DNA of 64,000 nucleotides from Cladorrhinum sp. PSN259 (GCA_033725935.1 MU867102.1:186001-250000); one strand, 5' to 3'; counted from the first letter of the stretch, positions 10,476 to 22,970 are shown. Numbers and translations: made by a program. The notes: generated from the letters alone by a model not told the origin.

Positions 10476-13062
10476 TCATGTTCCGAAATCGGGCATGTTA
10501 GACCAATTCAACCAATCCAGCGCAGCCGTGTCGTCCCAGGGGTACATGTTGAGTCCTGGATCGAAGTCGTTCCCTACCCTGCTGAGGGCCTCGACAATCT
10601 GATCATCCGACATGGAAGAGAAGTGGATTGGCTCAGTCCAGATGGAAGGCTCCAGAAAGCCTGAGACGGATGGTGGATTAGGAGACATGGCGTCCGCAAC
10701 GCCAAAACTGGGCCGAGAATTGTGGCCGTTGTTCTGTCTTGGGTAAGAGGCGGCCGGGGGCTGTTGCTGGGGTATAGGTTGTTCTAGGCGGGATCTTGTT
10801 GGTACGGTTTCAGGAGAAGATAGAGCTGCCCTTTTGACGATGTATTTCAGATACTTTCCGTATAATGTCGACATGCCATTCCGATGTTTCGTCATTTGTC
10901 CAATGCGTTCGAGAACTTCCGCTGTCTCTTCGATCAGTGCACGAACGCTGGGTGCCAGGTTCGAGTTCCCTGCAAGCTGGCCACTGAGGCGAAGAGCGAA
11001 GCAGGCTGCAAAGGAGATCATGATGGCCGTGTTGTTGGGCATGCTTGATAGTTGACTCTCGCCTTGTATAGCGGCGCGCATGACGTTGAGTGAAGAGGAG
11101 AGGCCTGCTGCATGGAAGAAGTGTCGAACTTCGGTTGGGGCGGTGGGGTGGTTGATGACACTGCTGTAGATGGAGAGACGGGTATGGGTGACTAGAATCT
11201 GGACGTAAGGGGGAAGACGATGCTCTGTGACCTGTCAGTATGCATGTATAGTCGTCCTGTTTCTTGTGAGTCGTGATCAGACTTACGCGGCCCCGTGCCA
11301 ATGGAGATGCCCCATTTTGCGTGCCACTCATCAAAGAATTTTTCCACAGTCATTTGGATACTGGAAGCTTGTTAGTGATGTGCAGGTAGAATATCAAGTG
11401 GTCCACTGACGAGTTGGCAATGATGCCTCCAGCCGCCCTCCCATCCCTCGAACCATCACACACAGCCCGGATGGATGCAAACAAATCGTCCAAATCCCTC
11501 CTTAAAACCGCCATCGAAACCAGATGCCCATCCATGGTATCCGCAATATTCGACAAATGCCACTGATCACACCCCTTCAAAATGGGCGTTACGGGAACTG
11601 TAAAACAGCGCCCTCTCGCCAAACACATCCCCCTTTCCAAAACGAAGAGCGCAATCCAACACCTCTCCCTTCGTCTTAGTAATCTTCGCCCGAGCTCACT
11701 TGTTGGCTCCAAGTCCGAAAACCCGTCTAGGGACAACGCAACCTTGGGATCGATACAATCCGCCCTGGCAACCTGCAGTGCCCCAATTCCCTGATTGACA
11801 CTCTGTTGCGGGACTAGGATCTTGTGCAAGCTGAGATCGAGGGCCATTGTGGTGGCCATACTCACGTACCAACATGTCTCATCATCCGTGCTATGCTTCC
11901 CGGGAGCCATCCAGGGAACGTTCACCATGAATGCTAGGACAATTTCCACGGACCGATATCGGTCGACCACTATCCGGTTGACAAGAGTCTGGCAGTGATT
12001 GGATAAACGACGCGACAGAGCCGAAGCTGTGGGCATGAACAACGCCGAAGAAGCACATATGGAGGTGAATAAGAAAGCTGAGCGGGATCGAGTAAACGCT
12101 GCCGTGTAAAGCGCTGGGTCGAGACCCCATCTGGTATGCGCGAGATTGTGGTGGAAGAATTTGAAGAGTGTGTCTGCTTCTTCCTGGGTTATGAGACCAA
12201 GGTCGATGGGATCTAGGGCAGGCCCGACGTCGAGACTAAACTGGCTGAGTTGGAAGAACTTCTCTACCTCGGAAATCCTCTCGGTTTGTTTGCTCTGACC
12301 GCGGGCTCGTTGGTTGGAGGAAGTTGCTGCTTCTAGCGCTGCATGATCACCTCCCGGTTTGGGGGAGACGTGAAGATCAGATGCTCGTGCAAGGAGTTGG
12401 AGGGGATTTTCAGCGTCATCCACGGCAAGAGATTCCTCACCGACATGCCCCTGCGAAGGCGTTGATCCTTGTGGTGGCACACTCATCCCGTCCTGATCTG
12501 AAGCAGAGCTATCACCGGCGTCTGATGAGATGTCTGGCAAGAGGATATCGCTTTGCCGGGAGTCTCTTCTTCGAACAGTCCTTCTGGTGGTTGGCTGGTC
12601 GGGGTCAGCTGGGGGTACAGATCCGTTCGGATTCGACCCGAGAATGGCCTTGAGTTCCGAAACTACTTTTGTTCCCTCGATTCCCTGTACGCTTGCACCG
12701 GACCTCCTCAGAGCCTGTTCCACCTGATGCAATGCCTTTTCCAACCCCGTGCGCTTACTATGTGCTGTGTCAGTTCCTCGATAACATTGCAAAACGAGTG
12801 TGGGACGGGTTTATCACTTTTTGACGCCCTTTCGACGGCCGACGTGGAACTCTGGACGCACACACTCAACTCCCAATTGAAGACAGCGTTGACAGCGATC
12901 ATCGTTTTGAACACGGCCCTTTTCACACTTGATTTTTGAACGGCGGCATACGAGACATGCGGCAGCCCTTCGACTGTTGTAGTCCTTGGGTGACCCTCGA
13001 ACACTTTCGGCCCTTGGCGCAAGAGTGATGCTATCTGATCGATCCATCGAGTCGATATCCAT
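10476..13062 (-). CDS. Zn(2)Cys(6) transcription factor with fungal-specific TF domain
   Basis: The start is ATG 13062 and the stop TGA is at 10476-10478. Introns are 12758-12817, 11361-11410 and 11225-11286. Near residue 35 the zinc cluster reads ACLVCRRSKIKC, then CQRCLQLGVEC, a complete six-Cys set. An acidic, Ser/Pro-rich linker follows. The middle region holds a fungal-specific regulatory domain with YVSMATTMALDLSLHK and RRRERCWIALFVLERGM. The C-terminus is Gln/Pro/Asn-rich and ends with an acidic-aromatic stretch (WDDTAALDWLNWSNMPDF), a plausible activation domain. It probably binds CGG-type sites. Targets are unknown; the flanking carrier and FAD monooxygenase are candidates by position only. 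Confidence 0.88.
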
Positions 13063-14659
13063 GGGGAATCTGCGGAGGCGCTGTGGCTCCTGTGAGATGT
13101 GTGATTGCGGGGAGGAGCAGGCTGCCTGCAGATGTTGGGGTAAGTCAGTTTGGGGATGGCTGATGCCGCTCGGACGGAGTGGCAGCTGCTTGGCGTCGTG
13201 TGTTAGGTGCTAAAACAGTTCTTCGGGCCCCCTTTTCCGCTAGATCTAACCAGGCGACGACAACAATGTCAACAATAAGCGTCAAATATCGCCTCTGGCT
13301 TTTTTTTTCTGCCTCACTGTCGTTTCTGTGGTTGTCTTATGTTGAGATTATTTGTTGGAGTTCCGGTTCTCACCGCAGGATTCTGACCAGCCTTCGCAGC
13401 AGCTAGAGTTGCATTCAACCATGGCAGCTCACGGGTTCCTGTAAACTGCAAGCTGGTCGAAAGTTTGATAATCCCGAATACCGCCATGCATCCTCCAAGC
13501 TTGACGATTTAACCGTACTGCGGGCGTGCCTATCGGTTTCTCCCGCCTTGGCCACACCCTTGGATATTTGTCCAACGCCGTATCTTTGACGAAATTTTGC
13601 CTATCTTGGTACCAAATCACAGCCCTCTCGGCCAGCCCACCCACACACTCTCCCGCCGGCGTTGCGGCTCGATTTGCGGGGGATAGCCCGTGATTGCAGG
13701 TTCGAACCTGACTGGCGCAATAACTCGTGGGATCGCGGGATGGCTTGGACTCGTGACAGTGCTGTTTGCATACCCGTTGCGGGGTGCAATCGAAGCTTGT
13801 TAAGCTGTTGATTGAGGGGAAGGAGGGTACCTTGTTGGTCTTATATGCATTGAGGCAATTCAGTGAATTCTCTAAATGATGGTTGGGGAAGCTGGTTTCG
13901 GTCGTCATTGGCGCGGGCCATCATCGTCCGCCGAATTCCCCAACTGACAACCCCAAATTTTCAGCCGTTACACAAGGTCATTGCCAGGAGACGAGGTACA
14001 CTGGATACATCAATACCCTCCCCAGCAAGTCAGCAATAGGATTGCCCCAGAGAAAAGTTAAAAGACGAACCGTGATCTAAATCACACATATGCTACAAGC
14101 GGGACGTTGCATCTTAATGAAGGGTGCGCAAGGATGCATTCTGAGCCTCGGTCAGAGGGTGACTCGGGATGCGAGGAGTAAGGAGAAGGAATATTTAGAA
14201 TGGTAAACCCGAAGAGGGAAATATCCCAATTGTCTGGTCCTGATTTCTGCCGAAAGATCGAGGAGGGAAGATCGAGGAGGAAAGACCAAGTCCCGTCTTC
14301 GCTTCTGCAACGGGGTGAACCGCCAAAGTTTCCAGCGCTGGGGGAACAAGTGTGGGGCACATGTTCGCCGATTCCCGTCCTTGGCTTCCATGCGATTTCA
14401 AGGTCTTGGCATCCGTCGATCTTCAGAACCACACCGATTCAACGGCTATCGTTGTTTCTGTGAGCTATCAAGGCACCGCCAACGAAGCTAGAATGTCGGA
14501 CATGGACGATGATGGAAGGGAACCGATGGCGTATAAGTAGCAGGCGTGGGAGCCGGAGTCCAATTCCAAAAGACACGATGCATCACGTCATACCCAGAAA
14601 AAACAGATACACAGCTTCTTCATCAGATAATTTGGACACATATTGAACACTGACCCAAC
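13063..14659. other. Intergenic, divergent promoter region
   Basis: This 1.6-kb gap separates the divergent regulator and the FAD monooxygenase. The longest open frame (13429-13908, minus, 159 codons) has no recognisable domain and no convincing coding pattern. A perfect 14-bp palindrome, CAGGTTCGAACCTG, occurs near 13697-13710, and a T-rich stretch lies near 13300. Confidence 0.45.
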
Positions 14660-15880
14660 ATGGCAATATCGAACCACTTTCTAGAAGGAAAGAAGATCAT
14701 CGTGGTCGGTGGGGGCATATCTGGTTGCACATTCGTCGCTGCTCTGCACAAGCTGTGGAACCCATCGCTCACGCCTCCTGAAATCGCCATCTTTGACCGC
14801 AGTCCCAAGGATGCCTTGGACGCATACTCGATGGCCATACACGGCGACAGCATCAACGGAGGCCTGGTAGCATTGCAGCAGCTCGGTATCCTCGATCAGG
14901 CGCTGAAGCATTCCATCTTTGGACTCAAATCCGGCGAGTTCAAGATGTGGGATGCAAATTGGAAAGAATTGATGTCAACGAAAGCAAAGCCATGGGGAAA
15001 CTTGCCCACCGGCTCGATGCGTATTTCACGCAGCGACCTTCGAAGGATCCTCATCAACGACGCAGAGAAGGCGGACGCAAGTTTCCACTGGGAAGCTGAG
15101 TGCACTGCCGCAAAACACTTAAGCGACGGTCGAGTCCGAGTCACTGCGGTAGATGGGAATGGTGTCACCTCTGCTCATGACTGTGACCTCTTGGTTGTTG
15201 CAGATGGCGCTAGTAGCAAAATCAGAGCAGGCTTCCGTCCTGGAGATGACCTCAAGTTCGCCGGAGCGGTGCAGATGGGCGGCAAGGCGCATTTTCCACG
15301 AGGGATTCCCCATCCGGTCGATAACAATTGGGGTATCATGCTCTCGGGACAAGGCATCTGTTGCTACTTCTCAGCGGTTGATCACGAAACAGTCGTATGG
15401 GCATTGAGCCAGCAAAAACTGGAAGCCGAGATCCAACCGAATTTGTCAACCTTGAAGCAAGAAGCTCTACGAATCGGGCATATGTTTTCGGAGCCATTCC
15501 GAACAATCGTTGAGTCGACGGATCCCTCAACAGCGTTTCTGCTACCAGCCAAAGATAAGGAGCCTTTTCGCCACGACGATGACCATTTGAGAGGGATAGT
15601 CTTTATCGGTGACGCCAACCATGCTGTGAGTCCATTCGCAGGAAACGGGGGTAACCTGGCGCTGAAGGATGGCTGGGATCTGGCAGAGAATCTGTGCAGG
15701 AGAAGGTCGCTGCAGGAGGCAGTCTCGGCGTACGATAACCTTGGGTTTGCGCGGGCTGCCGATGCCCTAAAAACTTCGCATACGCGAATCGACTTTGCTC
15801 ATTGCACGAGCATCAAGGATTCATTGTTTCGGGCCGGGCTGGCAACGGGCCGGTGGTTGATGCGTCTGAAGGGAACATAA
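14660..15880 (+). CDS. FAD-dependent monooxygenase (group A, TetX/salicylate hydroxylase-like)
   Basis: This is an intronless gene of 406 codons. The N-terminal FAD-binding fold starts with IIVVGGGISGC at about residue 14. The DG motif is LLVVADGASSKIRAG at about residue 182, and the GD motif is FIGDANHAVSPFAGNGG at about residue 318. An Arg-containing MRISRSDLRR segment typical of the class precedes the mid domain. Such enzymes use NAD(P)H and O2 to hydroxylate aromatic or polycyclic substrates and occur in secondary metabolism and detoxification. The substrate is unknown. No membrane anchor or signal peptide is seen. It is divergent from the Zn2Cys6 gene 1.6 kb upstream, which could regulate it. 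Confidence 0.88.
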   Translation: MAISNHFLEGKKIIVVGGGISGCTFVAALHKLWNPSLTPPEIAIFDRSPKDALDAYSMAIHGDSINGGLVALQQLGILDQALKHSIFGLKSGEFKMWDANWKELMSTKAKPWGNLPTGSMRISRSDLRRILINDAEKADASFHWEAECTAAKHLSDGRVRVTAVDGNGVTSAHDCDLLVVADGASSKIRAGFRPGDDLKFAGAVQMGGKAHFPRGIPHPVDNNWGIMLSGQGICCYFSAVDHETVVWALSQQKLEAEIQPNLSTLKQEALRIGHMFSEPFRTIVESTDPSTAFLLPAKDKEPFRHDDDHLRGIVFIGDANHAVSPFAGNGGNLALKDGWDLAENLCRRRSLQEAVSAYDNLGFARAADALKTSHTRIDFAHCTSIKDSLFRAGLATGRWLMRLKGT

Positions 15881-16501
15881 ACGCGTTAAAGCTGTAATTG
15901 GCTTTTTTTTTTCTTTGCTCTGTCTTTGCCTGCCATGTTGTTGTTTACACGCGATGCTTTTGTCGAATTCTGATTGGTGTTGTTTTTAGCGCAGAAGCAT
16001 GCTGTCGACAGGGTTTCGTCCCTTGGATTTGGATTGGGTGCAATAATGGAAGTGATTGAAATGGTGATTTCTGAAAAGCCATCTCCGTCCCAAGATAGTA
16101 GTGTATTAATCGAAGAAATTTTTTATTACTGCCTTTCGAGTTTCTTGTTCATGTTCGAGGTTGAGCCCCAAAGAGGAGAAGCATTTCTGGCCAAAGTGGC
16201 TCAAGTGGAAGTGAGTTGCCCGACATGACGACAGCGGATAAGCTAAAGGATTAATTGGCGGTGGGGCGGACAGCACTTTGACGCGGACGCGCTTTGAATC
16301 CCGGCATCATTCGCGTCTTCTCGCGTCCCAGTTAAAAGATCTGTCTGGGTAACACCTGCCCTTAGAGTTCTTGACCATTCCGATTGCCTTTTTGTTTCTT
16401 CAATGTAAATTCTTGCATCTGTTGGCTCACCACTACTCCCATCAGTTGCACCACTTTATCTACCTCACTCCTTGTCCCCAAATCCCATCGCATCGAGCAA
16501 G
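15881..16501. other. Intergenic region upstream of MSH6
   Basis: This 620-bp gap holds the 3' end of the monooxygenase transcript and the promoter of MSH6. ACGCGGACGCGC-type sequence occurs near 16280 and might be an MluI-box-like element; this is inference. No gene was seen. Confidence 0.4.
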
Positions 16502-19500
16502 ATGGCGGGCAAGGCCGACACAACTCGCACGCCGGCGAAGACGCCGTCCGCTGCTAAGAAACAAGGACAGGCACCCTCAACAGGCAAAGCCTCGGCGGGC
16601 AAGCAACAGAGCATCCTCGGCTTCTTTACTAGAACTCCAGCAGCCGGCAGCGCGAGCGCTCCAAATTCTTCGCCCTCTGTAAAACCAGCCACCACGCCAT
16701 CCGCCGGCAAGAGCACTACTCCCTCCCAATTCCTCCAGGAAAGCACCAAGTCCAAGTCCAATCACATGGCTCCCGTTTCGCGACAGACCAACAATTCTAC
16801 GCCGGTCCCCAGCAGCGATGCCATTGAGCCCACCAGCTCGCAGGAGAACAGAGATGTCAGTACAGCCAAGCAGACTGGCAAGTTGCAGCCGGTTCTCCAG
16901 AGCAGCCCAACCCGCAAGGTATGCCATCACCCTCTTGGCCGCTAGCCAATTCATTCTAATAATTATATAACAGGTCAAAAAGGTCGTAAGCTACGCCGAT
17001 CCATCCGACGAAGACGACGAAGACGTGTTCGCCTCGCTCAAGGCCAGGAAACAACGGCAGCGTCGCTCGAAGGCTGCCGTATCTGAGGATGAAGATGGCG
17101 ATGACTATGATGTAGGAGCAAATGATGTGGAGGATGAAGATGGTAAACACTGCCCAGCCAGGGATTCATGCGTGACTGATGGCTAATTCTTTGCAGATGA
17201 AATGGGAGACTTTGTTGTATCGGACGAATCGGACGCACCCTCCAAGTCCAAGAAGAGAAAACGGCCGGCGCAAAAGGCTACAGCTCCGCGCAAGAAAGCC
17301 AACGTCTCATCACCCGCCGCGTCCGATTATGGCTCTCCTCCTGCTTTCGATGACGATGAAGCGATGGAAGACATTCCCACAGCAACAACATCCTCCGCAC
17401 AAAAGTGGAAATACGACCCAGACAACATCCAGCCAGTTGATCCATCATCTCGTGTTGCTCAACCAACAAAGAAGTCGTCCACACACAAGTCAAAGCCTAA
17501 AGCGCACACCCAGGAGCCAGAGGACAGGTACCCATGGCTAGCAAAGATCTTGGACGGGAATAAGAACCCTCCAGACCACCCGGACTTTGAACCTGGTTCC
17601 ATTTACATCCCGCCTGGTGCTTACAAGAAGTTTTCGGCCTTCGAGACTCAATATTGGGATATCAAGAAGAACCTCTGGGACACTGTCGTCTTCTTCAAGA
17701 AGGGCAAGTTCTACGAGCTGTACGAAAATGATGCCACGATTGGACATCAAATGTTTGATCTCAAGCTTACGGACCGCGTCAACATGCGCATGGTTGGCGT
17801 TCCAGAGAGTTCTCTGGATATGTGGGTGAACCAGTTCGTCGCCAAGGGATACAAGGTCGCGCGTGTCGACCAAATGGAATCCGCCCTGGGCAAGGAGATG
17901 AGAGAGCGTGGCGGTAGCGCAAAGACAAGCAAAGCCGACAAGATCATTCACAGAGAGTTGGCCTGCATCCTGACGGGCGGCACTCTAGTAGATGGAAGCA
18001 TGCTCCAGGACGATATGGCAACATATTGCGCTGCCATCAAGGAGTCTGTTATAGACGACAAGCCTGCTTTTGGCATCGTCTTTGTTGATGCTGCCACCGG
18101 CCAGTTCTTCATCTCGGAGTTCGAGGACGATGTCGACCTGACAAAGTTCGAGACCTTTGTTGCCCAGACCTCTCCCCGGGAACTGGTGCTGGAAAAGTCG
18201 CGGCTGTCCACCAAGGCTCTCCGTATTCTTAAGAACAATACTGGCCCGACTACTATCTGGAACTATCTGAAACCAGGGACAGAGTTCTGGGACGCTGATA
18301 CCACCAGGCGCGAGCTAGATTGCAATGGGTATTTCCTCTCCGAGGACACCAAGGAGGAAGCTTGGCCAGAGAAGCTTGATGCGGCAAAGGACAAGGACCT
18401 CTTGATATCTGCTCTTGGCGGATTGACGCATTACCTCCGGTTCCTCAAAATCGAGAAAAGTCTTCTCTCCCAGCGCAACTTTGAGGCCTACAACCCCATC
18501 CACAGGAACGGCACCTTGATCCTTGACGGTCAAACTCTCATCAACCTCGAAATCTTTGTCAATACTTCCAATGGAGGACCTGAAGGTACGCTCTTTAACC
18601 TTCTCAACAGGTGCATCACGCCATTCGGGAAGCGTCTGTTCCGGCAATGGGTCTGTCATCCACTTTGCAACACTCGAAAGATCAACGAGAGGCTTGATGC
18701 CGTTGATCTGCTGAATGCAGACCGTACCGTCCTAGCCCAGTTTTCGTCTAACCTGAGCAAGATGCCCGACCTTGAGAGACTCATATCTCGCATCCATGCT
18801 GGGTCGTGCAAAGCAGAAGACTTTGTTCGCGTTCTCGAAGGATTCGAGCAAATCGATTACACAATGAACTTCCTTGGGGCATTCGGAGGTGGTAATGGGC
18901 TGGTAGATCGGCTCATATCAGCAATGCCAAACCTGAAGGATGCACTTGGGTACTGGGAAACGGCTTTTGACCGGAAGAAGGCTCGGGAAACCAAGCTGCT
19001 TATTCCTGCCGCTGGTATCGAGGAGGACTTTGACAATAGCGAACAAGAGCTGGAACGCATCCGGGGAGGGCTTCAAGAACTGCTTCAGAAGCAGCAAACG
19101 GCTCTCAAGTGCAAAACCCTCAAGTTTACCGACATCGGTAAAGAGATTTACCAGATCGAGGTGCCTAAGGCGGTCAAGGTGCCAACAACCTGGCGCCAGA
19201 TGTCTGCTACTTCAAATGTCAAGCGATATTACTTCAAGGAACTCGAGGCGCTCGTACGCGAGCTACAGGAGGCCGAGGAAACTCACTCTCAGATTGTCAA
19301 GGAGGTGGCCCTGAGATTCTTCAAGCGATTCGACGTTGACTACGAGGTCTGGCTGCAGGCGATCCGCATCATTTCACAGCTGGATTGCTTGATGAGCTTA
19401 GCCAAGTCCTCGTCCGCTCTGGGCCACCCTAGCTGTCGGCCAGAATTTGTTGATGATGAGCGAAGTGTTGTAAAGTTTGAGGAGCTCCGTCATCCTTGCA

Positions 19501-20350
19501 TGATCAACAATGTTGACGACTTTATTCCCAACGATATCCAACTTGGTGGTGACCAGGCCAATATTAATTTGTTAACCGGCGCAAATGCTGCTGGAAAGTC
19601 TACAGTCCTTCGAATGGCGAGTCTCCCTACCTCTTTTGGCTATCTATCCCCAACTAACGTTTTCCACAGTCCTGTATCGCGGTTATCATGGCGCAGATTG
19701 GATGCTATGTTCCTGCTGTCTCCGCCACGCTTACGCCAGTTGATCGGATCATGTCACGTCTTGGAGCCAATGACAATATCTTTGCTGCGCAGAGTACATT
19801 CTTTGTCGAGCTGTCAGAGACCAAGAAGATTTTGTCCGAAGCTACTCCTAGGTCCCTGGTAATTCTCGACGAGCTTGGTCGTGGCACGTCTTCGTATGAT
19901 GGTGTTGCCGTCGCCCAGGCGGTCTTGCATCATGTTGCCTCCCATATCGGCTGCGTTGGCTTCTTTGCAACTCATTATCACAGCTTGGCGACTGAGTTTG
20001 AGAACCACCCCGAGGTGCGCGCTCGTCGGATGCAGATTCAGGTGGATGAGCAGAACAGACAGGTTACCTTCCTGTACAAGTTGGAGGACGGTGTCGCAGA
20101 GGGCTCTTTTGGTATGCACTGCGCTGCCATGTGCGGAATTCCAAGCAAGGTGATTGAGTGTGCCGAGGTGGCTGCTAAGGAGTGGGAGCATACCAGCCGG
20201 CTGAAGGAGAGTTTGGAGAAGGCCAAGTCTGGGTGTTATATCCCGCTTGGTGTTTTGAGTGATGTCGCGAGTTTGTTGAAGGCGGGACGAGAGGATGAGA
20301 TGGACGAACGTGGGGTTGAGGTTCTGATAAGGGCCATTGAGGCGCTTTAA
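16502..20350 (+). CDS. MSH6: DNA mismatch repair protein MSH6
   Basis: MSH6 pairs with MSH2 (MutS-alpha) to recognise base mismatches and small loops in the nucleus. Exons are 16502-16918, 16974-17142, 17197-19616 and 19670-20350, giving 1228 residues. A PCNA-binding box QQSILGFF lies near residue 37, followed by a charged disordered region. The mismatch-binding domain has the F-x-E motif within GKFYELYEND. The core includes PFGKRLFRQWV. The ATPase has Walker A GANAAGKST, Walker B VILDELGRGTSS and the ATHYHSL motif. The last intron (19617-19669) starts with GC rather than GT; this choice is forced by the frame, joining LRM to SCIAVIMAQIG. The C-terminal helix-turn-helix region is present. Confidence 0.95.
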
Positions 20351-21056
20351 CGATGCGGGATATCTTGTCATGTCAATTTGGAAGGGATGGGATCTTACGA
20401 AACGGGTACATGAAGATGGGAATTTCTGATGGAAAAAGCGTCGACGTTTCTTCATTGCTGGTCTGTGTGGGATTATTGCTCTGCGTAGATACCTTGCTAC
20501 TAATTATTGTCCGTTTTTCGGAGCATGTTCGGAAGCTACTCTAGTGATCCAGTGGTGATGGTGTCCGAACTTGCACAATTACTTCGAACCGTCTATACAA
20601 AACCCCTGAGCTTGCAAACTTGCTCAGCTTTAAAGTCAATAGTAATGTCAATTTATTGAGGTTACCTAAACCGCGTTCGGATGTCTCGGGACATTGGACT
20701 CATGGGTTGGCGCCAATGAGATAGCGCCATGCAAACCTCCTGCGCCGCCCACTCTTTTCTTGTGTGTGCATTGCGCAGTGCGGTTGCACCTTCCGTTTCC
20801 GTGACGGTGTGTTGGCGTGTTGGTTGCACGGATGGTTGGGTTGCTGATCCTCAGCTTTGAGCTTACATTCCTTCCGTCTTACTTTGCCGTCGAGTGATCA
20901 TCTGTTTGCGGCTTACTTTTTGATCTTTTTTTTGGGTTTATCTTTTTTTCTTCAATTTTGAACATTAAAGAATATTTCCGCAAGGCGTCCACCAAAATCA
21001 ATACCCACACAAAAACAAAAACAAAAACAAGCAAACAACAGAGTTTGAAGCCTGCC
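20351..21056. other. Intergenic region
   Basis: This 700-bp gap lies between two genes on the same strand. The last 150 bp are C/A-rich leader sequence with an ACAAAAACA repeat (about 21005-21030), as is common before fungal starts. No gene was seen. Confidence 0.4.
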
Positions 21057-22658
21057 ATGGCTCCCCCCCTCACGAAATTGGGAGGAGTCGCCCTTGGGCT
21101 CTCCTTCATCAGCTCTGCTGCCGCGTCAGCAGCAGACACCACACAACCAAAAACGCAATACTGTCAGTTCGGTCACTCCAAGGGCGAAATTGACTTTTGT
21201 ATGGGATTATCATCCACTTTGCACACCAGCAGCAATGATGTCAACGAGACGACGACGGCGACGGAGCACTTGTACATGTCGGTGCGCAAGTCCTCGGCAA
21301 GGGGGTGGACGGCAATCGGCACAGGGGAGTCAATGACGGATTCGTTGATGTTTATCGTCTACGGAAACCCCGGAGAGTCGCGGGCGCCGGTTGTGAGCGT
21401 GCGGACGGCGGGGGGGCACGAGAAGCCTAAACCTATTTCGTTTGAGGCTGTCGGCGGGCAAGAGGTTTCGGGGGCTGCAGAGCTGAAGGGGTTCAGCGGG
21501 AAAGTAAAAGTCGTCAAGGCCTTTTGGGAGGAGCTGAAAGTGAAGAAGAGCAAGAGACACGAAGGGGAGGACGATGATGACGAGGATAATAGTACGGTGG
21601 GGAAGGAACCGAGTTTTGCTGCCAGGGTTGAGGTTGTTTGCGAGGGCTGCGGATGGGGTGCGGGAGGTACTGACGCGAAATACATGCCGTGGATTTGGGC
21701 TTGGAATGAACGGCAGGATTTCATGGAGAGCGAGGCGGGGTTTGACGTGGCTGCCGGGTTGCACATGCATAGGCATCACGTGGGGAGCGGAGGGTTTGGT
21801 GGGTTCTGGGTTGATATGAAGAAGGCATCGAGCGTTCAAAAGGGCCATGTGGATGAGGGAGAGGTGGATTGGAAAGTATTCGAGGCCAAGAAGGAGAATG
21901 AGAGGATTGGGACTTGCGATGAGCCGCCTGTTGGTGCGGGAATTGGAAGATGGATGAAAAAGTGGTCTTGGGCGAAGCTGCACGGGTTGGTGATGGCTTT
22001 GGCGTTTTTGGTCATGTTCCCAGCTGGTGTGGTTGCTATTCGGATGAGCGGCAAGGGAAAGAAGGCGAGCCCCTTCAAGAGACATTGGAGGGTTCAGATG
22101 GCCGCGACGGTTTTGGCGGTTGTTGGGGCGGTTATCGGAGGGATCATTTCGAGGTGGCGGATGCCGAGGACGGTTCATCAGTGGCTGGGTGCGTCCATTT
22201 TGGTGGCTCTCATGCTTCAGGGCGTCTTGGGCTGGAGGCATCACATGGTGTTTATGAGAATCAAGAGAAGGACTTGGATCTCTCACGCTCATATTTGGTT
22301 GGGAAGGGGAGCCGTTGCTGGTGGAATGGTGAACGTCTTGCTTGGCATGCTTCTTTCTGGCCATGGAGCTTGGAATGTGACGGTTGTGGGAGCTGTTGCT
22401 CTAGCCGAAGCTTTAAGCCTTGGCTACTTCGTTTGGAGAGCACAGCGGAGGGCAGAGGTGGAGAAGCAGGTGGCCGCGCTGACGAGTGAGGTTGAGGGCC
22501 ATGCTTTGATGCCCAGGGAGCACAACGTTGGCAATGACTACTTTGCTCTCGAGATGAGCGAGGACGAATCAGGTGATGATAGTGACGATTTGAATGATGG
22601 CTCGACAAAGAAAGCCAAGGGGTATGACGCTAGGAGGAGCGGTGATGCCAAAGTATGA
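21057..22658 (+). CDS. DOMON domain - cytochrome b561 membrane protein
   Basis: I chose the ATG at 21057, in a CCATGG context, over a longer upstream frame without ATG. It gives 533 residues without introns. A signal peptide (LGGVALGLSFISSAAASA) is followed by a DOMON/CDH-cytochrome-like domain with RGWTAIGTGESM, a likely heme-b region. An acidic insert and a Cys pair CEGCG follow. The C-terminal half has five membrane segments with the b561 heme His set in KLHGLV, KRHWRV, TVHQWLG and HAHIWLG. The tail is acidic and cytosolic. Such proteins move electrons across the plasma membrane, for example in ferric or other extracellular reductions. The exact partner is unknown. Confidence 0.85.
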   Translation: MAPPLTKLGGVALGLSFISSAAASAADTTQPKTQYCQFGHSKGEIDFCMGLSSTLHTSSNDVNETTTATEHLYMSVRKSSARGWTAIGTGESMTDSLMFIVYGNPGESRAPVVSVRTAGGHEKPKPISFEAVGGQEVSGAAELKGFSGKVKVVKAFWEELKVKKSKRHEGEDDDDEDNSTVGKEPSFAARVEVVCEGCGWGAGGTDAKYMPWIWAWNERQDFMESEAGFDVAAGLHMHRHHVGSGGFGGFWVDMKKASSVQKGHVDEGEVDWKVFEAKKENERIGTCDEPPVGAGIGRWMKKWSWAKLHGLVMALAFLVMFPAGVVAIRMSGKGKKASPFKRHWRVQMAATVLAVVGAVIGGIISRWRMPRTVHQWLGASILVALMLQGVLGWRHHMVFMRIKRRTWISHAHIWLGRGAVAGGMVNVLLGMLLSGHGAWNVTVVGAVALAEALSLGYFVWRAQRRAEVEKQVAALTSEVEGHALMPREHNVGNDYFALEMSEDESGDDSDDLNDGSTKKAKGYDARRSGDAKV

Positions 22659-22970
22659 GGGAAGTAGATAGACAAATTCCTCTCAATTTCCCTTGGTAAA
22701 TTATTATCATGTCATGAATATCTTCATCTCTGCATTCCTCTCCCGATGCTATGTTACGTGACGCATTTCCTGTTCAAAATAAAAAGCCGATGCGTGCAAA
22801 CCTGGCACTCTGCCCTCCTAGTATCTGGTTGCAGCTGACCGTTCTGAGGGAAAAGTATTTATGAGACCATCGGTGCTTTGAGCGTTTTGGTTTTGGAACT
22901 TGGGTGTGAGGTTTTCCGTCTCCTTCTGTTTTTTTCCCATTCTGGCCGGTCTACGATCAAGAAGTCATGA
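22659..22970. other. Intergenic region
   Basis: This 312-bp gap follows the DOMON gene and precedes the broken nucleoside-phosphorylase remnant. No feature was recognised. Confidence 0.4.

Noticed and set aside
13690..13720. Palindrome GGTTCGAACC resembling a tRNA T arm
   Set aside because: No acceptor, anticodon or D stem could be formed around it.
13429..13908. 159-codon minus frame in the intergenic region
   Set aside because: No domain and no supporting context; insufficient to call a gene.
21330..22364. 344-codon antisense frame over the DOMON/b561 gene
   Set aside because: It is a compositional shadow; the plus-strand gene has clear heme and membrane motifs.
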